A DNA stretch of 64,000 nt from Pseudogracilibacillus sp. (GCA_026169815.1 JAPFDT010000044.1:1-64000); one strand, 5' to 3'; counted from the first letter of the stretch, positions 1 through 9,982 are shown. Program-made: numbers and translations. Notes: a model not told the origin generated them from the letters alone.

Positions 1-155
1 ACTTCGAAAGGGACAAGCATATAAAGAAGCCTAATAGATAACTCCATTTTTAAAATGAAGCTATCATCAGGCTTATTTGTCACGCTTAAATTTCTACTTT
101 AAAATGCTTAAAATATTGTTTGACTTTATATAGTTAGTCTCGTTTAATTATAAAT

Positions 156-3100
156 CTACATGCTTAATAATTGACGGATATCTTCTTCTGATAAACTAGA
201 TAACATCGTTTCTCCTGGTTGAATGACTTGATTAATTAGTTCGCGTTTCTTTTGTTGTAATTCGTAAATTCGTTCTTCAATTGTTCCTTCTGTAATAAAA
301 CGAATTACTTGCACGACATTCTTCTGTCCAAAACGATGTGCTCGGCCTGCTGCTTGATCTTCTACAGCTGGGTTCCACCATAAATCATACAATATAACGG
401 TATCTGCTCCAGTTAAATTTAAACCTGTTCCCCCAGCACGAAGCGAAATAAGGAAAACACTTTTCTCGCCGGAGTTAAAAGCATCACTCATCTCTACACG
501 GTCTTTCGCAGGAGTTTGCCCATGTAAATAAAAGTAATCAATACCTTCTTTCTCTAATTCCTCAATAAATAGCTCATGCATCGATGTAAATTGAGAGAAT
601 ATTAACATTCGACGTCCACTTTCTTTCATTTCTTTGACCGTCTCCATTAAGTCATCGAGTTTACCAGAGCGACCTTTATAGTTTTCAATAAATAATGAAG
701 GATGACAACATAATTGACGTAATCGTGTTAAGCCTGCTAATATTTTCATACGATTTTGCTGGAAATTATCTGTTGCAATCGATTCTGATGTCATCTTTTG
801 TAATTCTTGTAAGTAACCAACATATAAACTCTTCTGTTCTTTTGTTAATTCAGAAACATGAACTGCTTCAATCTTATCTGGTAATTCCTTCAATACATCT
901 TCTTTTAATCGTCGCAAAATAAACGGTCTCGTTAAACTTGAGATTTTCTCAGACTCTAACTTACGAAATTCTTTTAAACTCGGCATTAATCCAGGTAAAA
1001 TAACTTGGAAAATAGCCCATAATTCATCAATTGTGTTTTCAATTGGCGTACCACTTAACGCAAACCGTTTAGCTGCCCGTATTTCACGGATCGCTTTTGA
1101 CGTTTTCGTGAGATGGTTTTTAATAAATTGTGCTTCATCTAAAATAAACGCTTGAAACGTTAATTCCCGATATAACTCGATATCTTGTCTAATCGTTCCA
1201 TATGATGTGATCCAAACATCCGCTTCTTGCGCCTCATGAATTAATTGTTCTCTTTCTTCTGGTGAACCAGCTATTACTTGAACATTCAATGAAGGGGCAA
1301 ATCGTTCACACTCATTTTTCCAATTATAAATTACAGACGATGGCACAACGACTAAATGAGGATGATCACTAGGTTCTGATAACAAATAAGCTATGGTTTG
1401 TACGGTTTTCCCTAACCCCATATCATCTGCTAAAATGCCACCTAAATGATATTCACTTAATGACTTAAACCATTGATATCCCGCTTCTTGGTAATGGCGT
1501 AAATCAGCTTGTAACCCTTCTGGTAGTTCATAGACTTGGTCTTCTGGTGATTGTAATTGATGTAACAATTTATGGAATGATGGATCGTAACTTTTCTTCG
1601 TTTCAATCAGCTCATCTACTTGCATACCACGATAAACAGGTAGCACGACTTTTCCATCAATCATATCTTCCTTTTTGACATTAATATCATCAAATAGTCG
1701 TTGTATCGACTGATATTCATCACTTTCCAGCGATACTATGGCTCCAGTATCTAATCGATAAAAACGCTTTTTCTCAATAACTGCTTGGATCATTGCAGCA
1801 ACTTCGTCATCATTCACACCACTAATGTCAAATCCTATTTCTAATAAATTACTCGAAGTTTCTACATGAACCGTCGTACTTGGGATAGGTTCATATTCTA
1901 CTATTAAACTTTGGATATTAGACGTTAAATATAAGGCAACATATTCATCTAACATTGGTAAAATAGTATATAGAAAATCATACACTTCTTCATCTTCTAA
2001 TAAATTAATATATAACTCTTTCCCATTGTAACGAAAATTCGATTGCTCAATTAAATGCATAATTTCTTGTTCTTTCTCGACTTCACGAATAATAATCCGT
2101 TCATCATCCGTTCGATTCGAAAAAGGATCCAACTCAATTGGCCCATAATGATAACGTAATTTACCTACTATCGCATCTTCACTTTTTTCCAAGTACATTT
2201 TAGCTTGCAATGGATATTCGACAATTTCATCCGTTACCGTTGGCGAAATTTCAACAGGAGCTTGTCGCTTTAAGACAGGTAATGCTTCTGAAAAGAAACG
2301 ATCGGCTGTATCTGTTGTAATTGGCAATTCATGGTTCATCATTCCAATTTGTTTTATTTGCGCTAATGTTTGTTGTTGGGCTTTTGTTGGAAAGTAAAAT
2401 ACACCTTCAGTAAACACCATGTCATATTCCGGAAAATACGTAGCCGCTTGAAAGCCGTCCATTTTTAATACGAGTTGCTCCGCTTCATTATGCGTCACAG
2501 TGTAACTAAATGGGGAGGTTTCATGTTCGATCGCTACATCATTGTACTCTGTATCATTTATTTCAACAGTCAAATTACGCTCAATAAGCTTGGTTAACAT
2601 ACTTTGAAAAGATAATGGAGGAATGAGTAAATGTCTGCGATCATAAGCATTGTCCACATAATAACTACGATCGGTATAAATATCCCCTGTCGAGATGAAC
2701 GACTGTAACTGTTCAAATATTTCTAAGTCTTGTTGTAAAAAGTAATGTTCATCAGGATCATACGCAAATTTCTTTGTAAAAAAATGACCATTTTTATTTA
2801 GTACATTTTCTAATAGCTCACGGACATTACGAACAACATAATGACGATCTATCCCCGTTTTAATTTCTAACCACACTTTATTCGTCCGTTCAAATGTTAA
2901 AATATAGTGTACCGTCATTGGCTCTTTATCAGACATCACATTAAGCGACTGTGGTGTTCCACTAATAATTCCTTCAATAAATGCAGAAGTATTTGCACCT
3001 GTTAACGTAGGATAGGCATTTTCTCGCATATGATCGGCTACTTCTAACAACACAGCTACTAAATGTTTACACGTATCATATACTTCAAAAGCTGGACATT

Positions 3101-3311
3101 CACAATATGGTTTTAATGTGCCTGCCTCCATATCACTAACATCTACTTCAACATAATAATCATGTGTCCCTGCTACTTCTGCAAACCATACTTCCTTCTG
3201 TTTATTAAAACTTAATCCTTGCACTCGATCTCGATTATAATAAGCGAGTCCCCGTTCATATATATGAGGTGCGAATAACTTTTCTATAATTGTTCGATTT
3301 AATTTTTTCAT
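156..3311 (-). CDS. SWIM zinc-finger SNF2-family helicase
   Basis: A 1051-aa Swi2/Snf2 ATPase, probably a DNA translocase acting in transcription recycling or repair. An N-terminal SWIM zinc finger (C70, C72, C81, H83) is followed by a long, poorly conserved middle region. The helicase core has Walker A (ADDMGLGKT, about residue 627), a DEAQ Walker B box (about 724) and a C-terminal motif RAHRFGQ (about 990). The layout matches the YwqA/YqhH-type SNF2 proteins of Bacillus, although this protein is longer than I recall for YwqA. It starts 29 bases after the stop of the upstream MFS gene, so the two are probably co-transcribed. The RBS is weak. The family assignment is firm; the cellular role is inferred. 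Confidence 0.9.
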   Translation of the reverse strand: MKKLNRTIIEKLFAPHIYERGLAYYNRDRVQGLSFNKQKEVWFAEVAGTHDYYVEVDVSDMEAGTLKPYCECPAFEVYDTCKHLVAVLLEVADHMRENAYPTLTGANTSAFIEGIISGTPQSLNVMSDKEPMTVHYILTFERTNKVWLEIKTGIDRHYVVRNVRELLENVLNKNGHFFTKKFAYDPDEHYFLQQDLEIFEQLQSFISTGDIYTDRSYYVDNAYDRRHLLIPPLSFQSMLTKLIERNLTVEINDTEYNDVAIEHETSPFSYTVTHNEAEQLVLKMDGFQAATYFPEYDMVFTEGVFYFPTKAQQQTLAQIKQIGMMNHELPITTDTADRFFSEALPVLKRQAPVEISPTVTDEIVEYPLQAKMYLEKSEDAIVGKLRYHYGPIELDPFSNRTDDERIIIREVEKEQEIMHLIEQSNFRYNGKELYINLLEDEEVYDFLYTILPMLDEYVALYLTSNIQSLIVEYEPIPSTTVHVETSSNLLEIGFDISGVNDDEVAAMIQAVIEKKRFYRLDTGAIVSLESDEYQSIQRLFDDINVKKEDMIDGKVVLPVYRGMQVDELIETKKSYDPSFHKLLHQLQSPEDQVYELPEGLQADLRHYQEAGYQWFKSLSEYHLGGILADDMGLGKTVQTIAYLLSEPSDHPHLVVVPSSVIYNWKNECERFAPSLNVQVIAGSPEEREQLIHEAQEADVWITSYGTIRQDIELYRELTFQAFILDEAQFIKNHLTKTSKAIREIRAAKRFALSGTPIENTIDELWAIFQVILPGLMPSLKEFRKLESEKISSLTRPFILRRLKEDVLKELPDKIEAVHVSELTKEQKSLYVGYLQELQKMTSESIATDNFQQNRMKILAGLTRLRQLCCHPSLFIENYKGRSGKLDDLMETVKEMKESGRRMLIFSQFTSMHELFIEELEKEGIDYFYLHGQTPAKDRVEMSDAFNSGEKSVFLISLRAGGTGLNLTGADTVILYDLWWNPAVEDQAAGRAHRFGQKNVVQVIRFITEGTIEERIYELQQKKRELINQVIQPGETMLSSLSEEDIRQLLSM

Positions 3312-3340
3312 GAATCGATACCTAACCTTTTCATATATTC

Positions 3341-4525
3341 TTAACTTCGTAACCGCCTACGTCCTGTTGCAATCAAAAAGATATAATATAATAACGCTAA
3401 AAACACAGAGCAAGCAGACACGATATAAATTAGTCCATAATTAAATAAGAAAGCTAGTTGACCAAATAACATAGCGCCAACGCCGACCCCTAAATCAAAG
3501 AAAGAATAAAACGTTGCATTCGCCATGCCTTTTCTATTCTTAGCTGCATTATTTACAGCCCAAGCTTGTAATGCAGGTTGCACAGAACCAAATCCTAAAC
3601 CATACAGTGCTCCAGCAATAATCATCGTCGTTGTATTTGGTAACCATGATAGTAATAACATAGCAACAAAGATCAAAATCACCCCAGGAGGAATAACGTA
3701 AATATCTCCTTTTTTATCATATAATTTCCCTGCAAACACACGTGATACCATCAGAAATATAGCGAAAGAAATGAAATATAACTGAATTCCAGTAATGTCC
3801 TTTTCAGCTGCATATAATGGTAAAAATGACGTAATACCACCAAAAGTAACAGTAATAAAAAACAATAAGATGGATGGATTAATTGCTGATTTTTCAAGGA
3901 CGTCAAATCGTGCTGGTTTTGTCTTATCGCTAGATTCATCTACTTTTTTATACTCAATATTTAAAGCTAAAATTAAAGCAGTCAAACCTAACAAAGCACA
4001 AATAATAAATAATAGCGTAAACGAAATATAACCAGCTAACGTTAAACCAAGAGCAGGTCCAAAAGCTAATGCTAAATTACCTGACAGCCCGAAATATCCC
4101 ATACCTTCTCCGCGACGCTTAGGAGGAATCAAGTCTGTCGCAATCGTCCCAGAGGCTGTCGTAGAAAACCCCCAGCCGACCCCTTGAATAATCCTCATCA
4201 TAATTAACATACTCATACTTGTTATAAAACCAAACGATCCTACAGAAAGAACAAATAAAGCAAGACCAACAATATAAACCGGACCTCTCCCTTTCGATTC
4301 TAACGAATGTCCTGCGTATGGTCGTAGTAATAATGCAGAAAAAGTGAATATACCGACAATTATTCCAATTAATTGGTCACTTCCACCAAGTTCATGAACA
4401 AAAAGCGGAATAGTCGGTAATGTCATTTGAAATCCTAAAAATATAAAAAAGTTCGCAAACCAAATCATAATAAAGTCTTTGGAAAAGATCTTCTCTACAT
4501 TATCTCCTTTTTGTTGATACTGCAT
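3341..4525 (-). CDS. MFS transporter
   Basis: A 394-aa major facilitator superfamily permease with about 12 hydrophobic segments and an N-terminal half typical of drug/H+ antiporters (LLRPYAGHSLESKGRGPVYI in the loop between helices 2 and 3). The substrate cannot be read from sequence; sugar or drug efflux is possible. The ATG at 4525 is preceded by GAAAGGA at about 10 bases. A second AAGGAGAT lies just inside the gene but has no in-frame start at a good distance. It is the first gene of a probable two-gene unit with the SNF2 helicase. Confidence 0.85.
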   Translation of the reverse strand: MQYQQKGDNVEKIFSKDFIMIWFANFFIFLGFQMTLPTIPLFVHELGGSDQLIGIIVGIFTFSALLLRPYAGHSLESKGRGPVYIVGLALFVLSVGSFGFITSMSMLIMMRIIQGVGWGFSTTASGTIATDLIPPKRRGEGMGYFGLSGNLALAFGPALGLTLAGYISFTLLFIICALLGLTALILALNIEYKKVDESSDKTKPARFDVLEKSAINPSILLFFITVTFGGITSFLPLYAAEKDITGIQLYFISFAIFLMVSRVFAGKLYDKKGDIYVIPPGVILIFVAMLLLSWLPNTTTMIIAGALYGLGFGSVQPALQAWAVNNAAKNRKGMANATFYSFFDLGVGVGAMLFGQLAFLFNYGLIYIVSACSVFLALLYYIFLIATGRRRLRS

Positions 4526-4594
4526 ACTAATAACGTCCTTTCTAATCCTTTAGTATACATGAAGCGCTTTTGGAATTAAATGATAACTACTCCA

Positions 4595-4634
4595 ATTAAA
4601 AAAGATGACTCTCTATAACTAGAAAATCATCTTT
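4595..4634 (-). terminator. Intrinsic terminator after PAS-GGDEF-EAL gene
   Basis: An 8-bp stem (AAAGATGA with TCATCTTT) with an 18-base loop and a T-run on the minus strand. It lies just downstream of the gene ending at 4656. Confidence 0.6.
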
Positions 4635-4655
4635 ATATTGATATTAACTATTCAA

Positions 4656-6374
4656 TTAGTTGATCACTTTAATGCGCCCTTCATTTTCCTTGAAGATGCC
4701 TTTTATCTCTTCAGGAGGAACTGGCTTACTCCAATAGTAGCCTTGACCTTCATGACAATTATGCGCTTTTAAATATGCTAATTGCTCTTTTGTTTCAACA
4801 CCTTCAGCAAGCACTTTATATTTAAGATTTTTACCCATCGTAATAATCGTATTAATAATTATTTCTTCTTCACTTACATTTAGGTCGTGAATGAATGATT
4901 TATCGATTTTTAATGTGTGTGCAGAAAGACGCTTTAAATAACTTAATGAAGAATAACCTGTTCCAAAATCATCAATCGAAATATTTACACCTATATTTCT
5001 TAAGTCATTTAATGAATGTTCGACCTTTTCTACTTGAAGAATAGTACCTTCTGTAATTTCTAACTCCAAATGTTGCGGTGCTAAACCTGTTTTCTCTAAA
5101 ATGTTTTGGACATCTGCGACAAAATCTGGTTCTTTAAATTGAATGGGTGACACATTAACTGACGCTCTACCTATTAAAAAACCACTCGCATGCCACGCAG
5201 CCATTTGTCGACAAACACTTTCTAACACCCATTTACCAACTGGAACGATTTCACCACTTTCCTCCAGTAATGGAATAAATTCTACAGGTGAAACAACTCC
5301 AAGCTTGGGATTCTTCCAACGTAGTAAAGCTTCTACACCAACCATCTTGTTTGTTTTTAAATGAACGATTGGTTGATAAACGATAGAATATTGATTCGTA
5401 CTTAACGCCATTTTTATTTCTTGATCGACTGTAAAAAAACGCTTTGCCTTTAAGTTTTGATCATCTGTATTAAAGCAATACATATTTCCACCTTGACGCT
5501 TCACATTGTACATCGCAATATCTGCTTGCCTAATTAATTCCTCTATTAATTGTTCATCATTATCATATGGATCAACTGAATTACTCGTACTAATACCAAT
5601 ACTCGCAGTAATAAATAATTGTTCCTCTTCTAACATAAATGGCTCACGAAATTTTTCTAAAATACGAAAAGCGATTTTTTCCACTTCTTTTTTGTCCGTT
5701 ATTTGATTAAGAAAAATAAGAAATTCATCGCCACCATGCCTTGCAATAAAATCTTTCGAACGAAGACAACTTTTCAAACGGCTAGCAACTTCTTTTAACA
5801 TCATGTCACCACTACCATGCCCAAAAGTATCGTTAATTGCTTTAAAACGATCCACATCTACATATAATATTGATAAATCATTATGTTTAATTGAATTACT
5901 ATTAAGCCATTTATTTAATAAATTCCGATTTGGTAATAATGTGAGTGGATCATAAAATGCCATTTGTGTAACGCGCTCTTCATGCTCTTTTAATTCAGTT
6001 ATATCATGACGAATCGATACATAACGGTAGGGCTTCCCTTTTTCATTTAAAAAGGGAACAATAGTTGTATCTACCCAATAAAATGTCCCATCTTTTGCTT
6101 TATTTTTAATCGTATCTCGCCATATATTTCCAGTCCCAATCATTTTCCACATTTCTTTGAAAAAACTTCTATCATGGTAACCCGAATTAACTATGCTTTG
6201 CGAACTTCCAATCAATTCTTTTCTACTATACTTAGAAATCTTACAGAACTTCTCATTTACAAACTGTATAATACCGCGATTATCTGTAATAGCAACAATC
6301 GCAGATTCATTTAATGCATGTTCAATATCTTTTTTCTCATCGAATATATCGTGTAATGCTAAGAGATCTTGCAA
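4656..6374 (-). CDS. PAS-GGDEF-EAL bifunctional c-di-GMP protein
   Basis: A 572-aa soluble protein with no membrane segment. It has an N-terminal PAS/PAC sensor (about residues 20-130), a diguanylate cyclase domain with intact RHGGDEF (about 213), and an EAL phosphodiesterase domain with EALLRW (about 350), DDFGTGYSSL, KIDKSFI and AEGVET. An RSKD motif five residues before GGDEF matches the inhibitory I-site. Both catalytic signatures are complete, so synthesis and breakdown of c-di-GMP are both possible and the PAS domain may bias the balance. It is a single-gene unit with its own terminator. The neighbouring MFS and sodC genes give no functional hint. Confidence 0.92.
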   Translation of the reverse strand: MQDLLALHDIFDEKKDIEHALNESAIVAITDNRGIIQFVNEKFCKISKYSRKELIGSSQSIVNSGYHDRSFFKEMWKMIGTGNIWRDTIKNKAKDGTFYWVDTTIVPFLNEKGKPYRYVSIRHDITELKEHEERVTQMAFYDPLTLLPNRNLLNKWLNSNSIKHNDLSILYVDVDRFKAINDTFGHGSGDMMLKEVASRLKSCLRSKDFIARHGGDEFLIFLNQITDKKEVEKIAFRILEKFREPFMLEEEQLFITASIGISTSNSVDPYDNDEQLIEELIRQADIAMYNVKRQGGNMYCFNTDDQNLKAKRFFTVDQEIKMALSTNQYSIVYQPIVHLKTNKMVGVEALLRWKNPKLGVVSPVEFIPLLEESGEIVPVGKWVLESVCRQMAAWHASGFLIGRASVNVSPIQFKEPDFVADVQNILEKTGLAPQHLELEITEGTILQVEKVEHSLNDLRNIGVNISIDDFGTGYSSLSYLKRLSAHTLKIDKSFIHDLNVSEEEIIINTIITMGKNLKYKVLAEGVETKEQLAYLKAHNCHEGQGYYWSKPVPPEEIKGIFKENEGRIKVIN

Positions 6375-6531
6375 TCATACCACCTCTTTCATTATCCTTA
6401 AATGGTTCGTTATTCCTAATCAAATCATACCACACATGAAAGCGTTTCACTACATTTATTACCATCTGTCACAATCTGTTCATAATTCACTAAACTTCTT
6501 TTAAATAATAGCAATCTTTTATCATACAAAT

Positions 6532-6571
6532 AAAAAAGATTAACGACACAATATGTGCATTTATCTTTTTT
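6532..6571 (-). terminator. Intrinsic terminator after sodC
   Basis: AAAAAGAT/ATCTTTTT stem with an inner GCACA/TGTGT pairing and a T-run on the minus strand, directly after the sodC stop. Confidence 0.6.
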
Positions 6572-6579
6572 AAATATAT

Positions 6580-7173
6580 TTATTTACTGCTTTCTGGAAC
6601 AATTACACCACAAGCAATACGATCTCCTGCATCACCTGCTGGTTGTGACTCATAATCATCGGCCTTTTCGTGAATAACAAGGGAGGTACCATCTTCTGTA
6701 AACAATGAACGTATGTCATCCTTTTGTAAGGTAACTTTTTCATTTAAAAATGTCGCCTTTACTGTTCCATCTTTTTCAACTTCAAGATTTTCCATATCGC
6801 CTGCGTGCGGCCCATCTGGATGATTAAACCCGTGCATTTTATCAGTAGGGTTAAAATGTCCGCCAGCCGATTCAAAGCTTGGTGCTTCACATATTCCCTT
6901 ATCATGAATATGAAACCCATGTGAGCCAGCAGGTAGATGATCAGCTTCTATCGTCACTTCTACTCCCGCATTTCCTTCTTGTAAAATCGCTTTGCCTACT
7001 TCTACTTCCTCTTCATTTATAAACGTAACAGTAAGCTTATCTTTCTGCTTGCCGTCCACTTCGACATACCCTTCATTCTCTTCTGCTATTTCTTCTACTT
7101 TAGGTTTAGATTGACACGCTATTAGTATGACAACACAACAACTAATTAACGATAGCTTCCATATCAGTCGCAT
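6580..7173 (-). CDS. sodC: Cu/Zn superoxide dismutase lipoprotein
   Basis: A 197-aa exported lipoprotein. A short signal peptide ends in a lipobox with Cys20 (LIAC), so the protein should sit on the outer face of the membrane. It dismutates extracellular superoxide. Metal-ligand motifs are all visible: GFHIH (two Cu His), GGHFNP (bridging His), HGFNHPDGPHAGD (Zn His and Asp), IHEKADD (fourth Cu His), plus the conserved GDAGDRIACG segment with its Arg. The related B. subtilis lipoprotein YojM is, from memory, reported to lack one copper ligand; here all four Cu His positions appear filled, so activity is plausible. Monocistronic, with its own terminator. Confidence 0.93.
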   Translation of the reverse strand: MRLIWKLSLISCCVVILIACQSKPKVEEIAEENEGYVEVDGKQKDKLTVTFINEEEVEVGKAILQEGNAGVEVTIEADHLPAGSHGFHIHDKGICEAPSFESAGGHFNPTDKMHGFNHPDGPHAGDMENLEVEKDGTVKATFLNEKVTLQKDDIRSLFTEDGTSLVIHEKADDYESQPAGDAGDRIACGVIVPESSK

Positions 7174-7233
7174 CTCTTATCTTCCTTTCTAGTCTTTTTT
7201 ATAGTTTTGACTAAATAAAGGAATTTCATGCAA

Positions 7234-7264
7234 CAAAAAAAGTCCACCATATTAATAGTGGACT
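7234..7264 (-). terminator. Intrinsic terminator of the nrd operon
   Basis: Stem AGTCCAC/GTGGACT with an A/T-rich loop, followed on the minus strand by seven T. It sits 10 bases after the nrdF stop codon at 7274-7276. Confidence 0.8.
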
Positions 7265-7273
7265 TTTTTATTA

Positions 7274-7363
7274 TTATAAATCATCAAAACCGTTTAAATC
7301 ACTCGTCTTCGAATATTGACGTGATGTTTGTTCAAAGAAGTCTGTTTTCGTACCGTCAAAATT
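7274..7363 (-). CDS. nrdF: nrdF exon 2 (C-terminal 29 residues of RNR small subunit)
   Basis: Ninety bases encode the last 29 residues of the ribonucleotide reductase small subunit (TKTDFFEQTSRQYSK followed by an acidic LNGFDDL end). The reading frame is open up to the intron end at 7364 and continues exon 1 (9983-10936) in phase when the group II intron is removed. This tail is the part that docks onto the large subunit in class I enzymes, so the unspliced product should not form an active holoenzyme. It is too short to be called by ordinary gene finders and has no start codon of its own. Joined length is 318 + 29 = 347 aa. Confidence 0.88.
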   Translation of the reverse strand, partial: NFDGTKTDFFEQTSRQYSKTSDLNGFDDL

Positions 7364-7412
7364 ATAGCAATAGGTAAGGCTTTGATTTCATCTCCACCTT
7401 TTCCCCTGCTCC

Positions 7413-7446
7413 ACACCGTACGTGATGGTTTCCCATCATACGGCGT
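7413..7446 (-). ncRNA. Group II intron domain V
   Basis: On the minus strand a 34-base hairpin runs from CGCCGTATGATGG through a GAAA tetraloop to CCATCACGTACGG. It carries a CGC catalytic triad and the usual two-base bulge region. It lies 7 bases after the maturase stop codon and upstream of a domain VI-like stem. Confidence 0.8.
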
Positions 7447-7452
7447 TCCATC

Positions 7453-9264
7453 TTAATCTTTTAAGATAATTTCAACCAAATTACACTTTTTACGATATTT
7501 GTTTAATTTCTCAAGTTGGTTCTCATTCAACCTAAGTTTATTCATATATCGTTCAATCGTTTTGTTAGTTTTTGCGTGAATCAGTCTGTGCACCTGACTA
7601 CTCACTATAACTAAATTTCTGAATTCATCAGTTCCACCTAATTCTTTCGGAAGAATATGGTGACAATGTACATCGGGACTATATAAGAACTCTCCTGTGA
7701 TTCCACACTTACCTTTTTGCATTGAATACTTTGAAAGTCTATTGTCAATATATTCAACTGTTTGTCCTTCATATGTGGTGTTCATCATTATACGGAGTTC
7801 TTTAGTTATATAACCATTAATTTCTATATGCCTTTCTCTTCCTTCTTTAGTATAATTACAGACCGTTTGACTAAATCCTTTAGTATTTTCTGTCTTTATG
7901 TCTGCTATTGGATGTAGATGGACACCCAATACCTCGAAGGTTTTATAGTTATTTTTGTTATAAGTTTTATATGTTTCCGATGGTTTGATTGGAATCCCAT
8001 ATTTTCCAACTGATTTTAAACGATTGTACAGGGTTCGAGAAATTAGATAGGCAATTTCAGCGAAGTCATTAGTTACGTGTGTCGCACTTTTAAAGTAGTT
8101 TTTGGCACCCATTACAAAGCTATTGTATTGATTTACGGTTCGTGGGTTAGGATTTTCTTGTATCTTCTTAATCAGTTCCCTAGCCTTTTCCGTTATTTCC
8201 TTCTTCTTTTTAGGAACAACATTTGTTATTGCAACATGATTTGTTCCTTTCTTTTTAGCTTGTATTGTGAAGCCTAGAAATTCAGATTTATTTCTCCTGA
8301 GATTTGTCACTTTTGACTTCTCGGGAGATATATCTAACCCTAAATTTCCTTTAAGGTATTTCTTAACTGCATGAAAAATCCTGAAAGCTGTTTTGTGACT
8401 TCTAGCAAATATTTTAAAATCATCCGCATACCTGACTATGAACATTTCTTTAAGTTCAGTATTCTTTTTGATTGCTCTGTATTTATGGCAATTTTGTTTA
8501 TACTTTTTCTTCGTTATCATAGTTTCCCATTGACTTGAAATCCAATGGTCAAGGTCATTTAATACTATATTGGATAAGAGTGGTGATAAAATCCCTCCCT
8601 GTGGTGTTCCTTTTGTGGGAATCCCCAACCCTTTTATCGGTGCTTTGAGCATTTTCTTGATTATTACTTGCACTCTTTTGTCCGTAATTCCAATTGTATG
8701 AAGTTGTTTTATCAGCTTATTATGATTTACATTGTCAAAGAATCCTTTTATATCAATATCTACTACATAGTGCAGTTTACTTTTATTTATTAACGTTTGA
8801 CTTCTTGCCATTGCATGTTTCGTACTTCTATTTGGTCTGAATCCATATGAATGATTGTAGAATCTTTCTTCACAGATAGGCTCTAATACCTGCTTAAACA
8901 TTTGTTGTATTAGTCTATCTGTCATTGTAGGTATTCCTAAAGGTCTTGTTTTGCCATTACTTTTAGGTATCTCTACTCTACGTACACTGCTAGGCTTGTA
9001 ATCTTTTAGGTTAGTTCTAACCATATTGATTAATTCATCCTCAGATTCGACTTTGAAGTCTTCTATCGTTTTCCCATCCGTACCCGCTGTTTTAGAACCC
9101 GTATTGCTTTTAATGGTTCTGTAGGCAAGTAGAATGTTATTTCTCGCTATGATATGCTTGTACAAGTCTAGTCCCTTCATGGCATTATTCTTACTTCTAT
9201 CATAAAGTTTGTCGAATGTAGTTTGCATATCATAGTATTCGTTGTACCGTAATTGTGTACTCAC
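7453..9264 (-). CDS. ltrA: Group II intron reverse transcriptase/maturase with HNH domain
   Basis: A 603-aa multifunctional intron-encoded protein needed for splicing and target-primed retrohoming. The RT domain contains RPLGIP, YGFRPNRSTKHAM, GFFDNVNH, GTPQGGILSPLLSN and the catalytic YADD (about residue 279), then FLGFTIQ. Maturase domain X follows, then a C-terminal HNH endonuclease (CGITGE, HCHHILPKELGG, NLVIVSSQVHRLIH; about 515-570). No frameshift or lost catalytic residue is apparent. The start is GTG at 9264 with AAAGGGG about 13 bases upstream. The stop codon is almost adjacent to domain V, as expected for a domain IV gene. Confidence 0.93.
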   Translation of the reverse strand: MSTQLRYNEYYDMQTTFDKLYDRSKNNAMKGLDLYKHIIARNNILLAYRTIKSNTGSKTAGTDGKTIEDFKVESEDELINMVRTNLKDYKPSSVRRVEIPKSNGKTRPLGIPTMTDRLIQQMFKQVLEPICEERFYNHSYGFRPNRSTKHAMARSQTLINKSKLHYVVDIDIKGFFDNVNHNKLIKQLHTIGITDKRVQVIIKKMLKAPIKGLGIPTKGTPQGGILSPLLSNIVLNDLDHWISSQWETMITKKKYKQNCHKYRAIKKNTELKEMFIVRYADDFKIFARSHKTAFRIFHAVKKYLKGNLGLDISPEKSKVTNLRRNKSEFLGFTIQAKKKGTNHVAITNVVPKKKKEITEKARELIKKIQENPNPRTVNQYNSFVMGAKNYFKSATHVTNDFAEIAYLISRTLYNRLKSVGKYGIPIKPSETYKTYNKNNYKTFEVLGVHLHPIADIKTENTKGFSQTVCNYTKEGRERHIEINGYITKELRIMMNTTYEGQTVEYIDNRLSKYSMQKGKCGITGEFLYSPDVHCHHILPKELGGTDEFRNLVIVSSQVHRLIHAKTNKTIERYMNKLRLNENQLEKLNKYRKKCNLVEIILKD

Positions 9265-9982
9265 TGATGGATTGTTTCCCCTTTCTTTCGAAAAGTCCCA
9301 TCATCATACTCGACCCTGTGAGTTTCATTTGTATTGTAATTATTTAAAAGATGCTAAGACTTAGGGCTATCCTTCCACCATTTATTATCACGGCTTCATT
9401 AGTACTGTGCCCCTACTCTCACAAAGATTAAGTCATTTCAGATAAAATATCCTTATAGACAACATCCCGATTATAGTCGTTTTATATAGATGTTCTTTGC
9501 TTTCTACGTTCCAATTAACCTAGCTATTCATATATCTATAGGTGGTTGCTATGAGCCTGTGAAATTATAGAATCTTAGTTATCTATCCCGAATTTCATAG
9601 TAGACATCTCTTACTTTTCGGTATTTCACCCCACTAATGTGGGATATATCTTTCAATATATTGCTTATATAGACCCGTACATTCACAACTTCGTCAGTTT
9701 TTATCAGAAACATTCTCACCATGGATACTTTATAGCGTCCCGGCTTATCAGTATTCTTATATTCTATAAAAGCAATACTTAGATTACCTTTAGCCGACTT
9801 TACCTAGCTTCATACTAATTAAGGCTATAACCTTAGTTAGCATGTAGGAGTATCAGACAGTTCGTTTTTGGCTCAACATGAAGGCTTTCTTTCCGAACTT
9901 TGGTTAATTAGTTATCCTTCTAGCTTGCTAGAAGTCTATCAGCTCGTACCTAGGCGGCACTTACCTGATAAACGTATCGCAC

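Larger units (their letters stand above)
7364..9982 (-). mobile_element. Group II intron inserted in nrdF
   Basis: A 2619-base intron in the sense orientation of nrdF. On the minus strand it begins GTGCG (9982-9978) and ends in AT at 7364, matching the GUGYG...AY rule. Removing it joins GTT GAT to AAT TTT exactly between codons and restores a standard NrdF C-terminus. Domains I-III should occupy about 9265-9982, the maturase gene fills domain IV, and a recognisable domain V lies at 7413-7446 with domain VI after it. The encoded protein keeps its RT and endonuclease motifs, so the element looks competent for splicing and movement. The structural subclass was not determined. Exon-binding sequences were not located. 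Confidence 0.88.

Noticed and set aside
1-155. Possible gene or RNA at the left edge
   Set aside because: No open frame with a start, no conserved RNA motif and no clear terminator were seen in these 155 bases.
8077-8277. 66-aa hydrophobic frame inside the group II intron on the plus strand
   Set aside because: Antisense to the maturase coding sequence, with no supporting signals.
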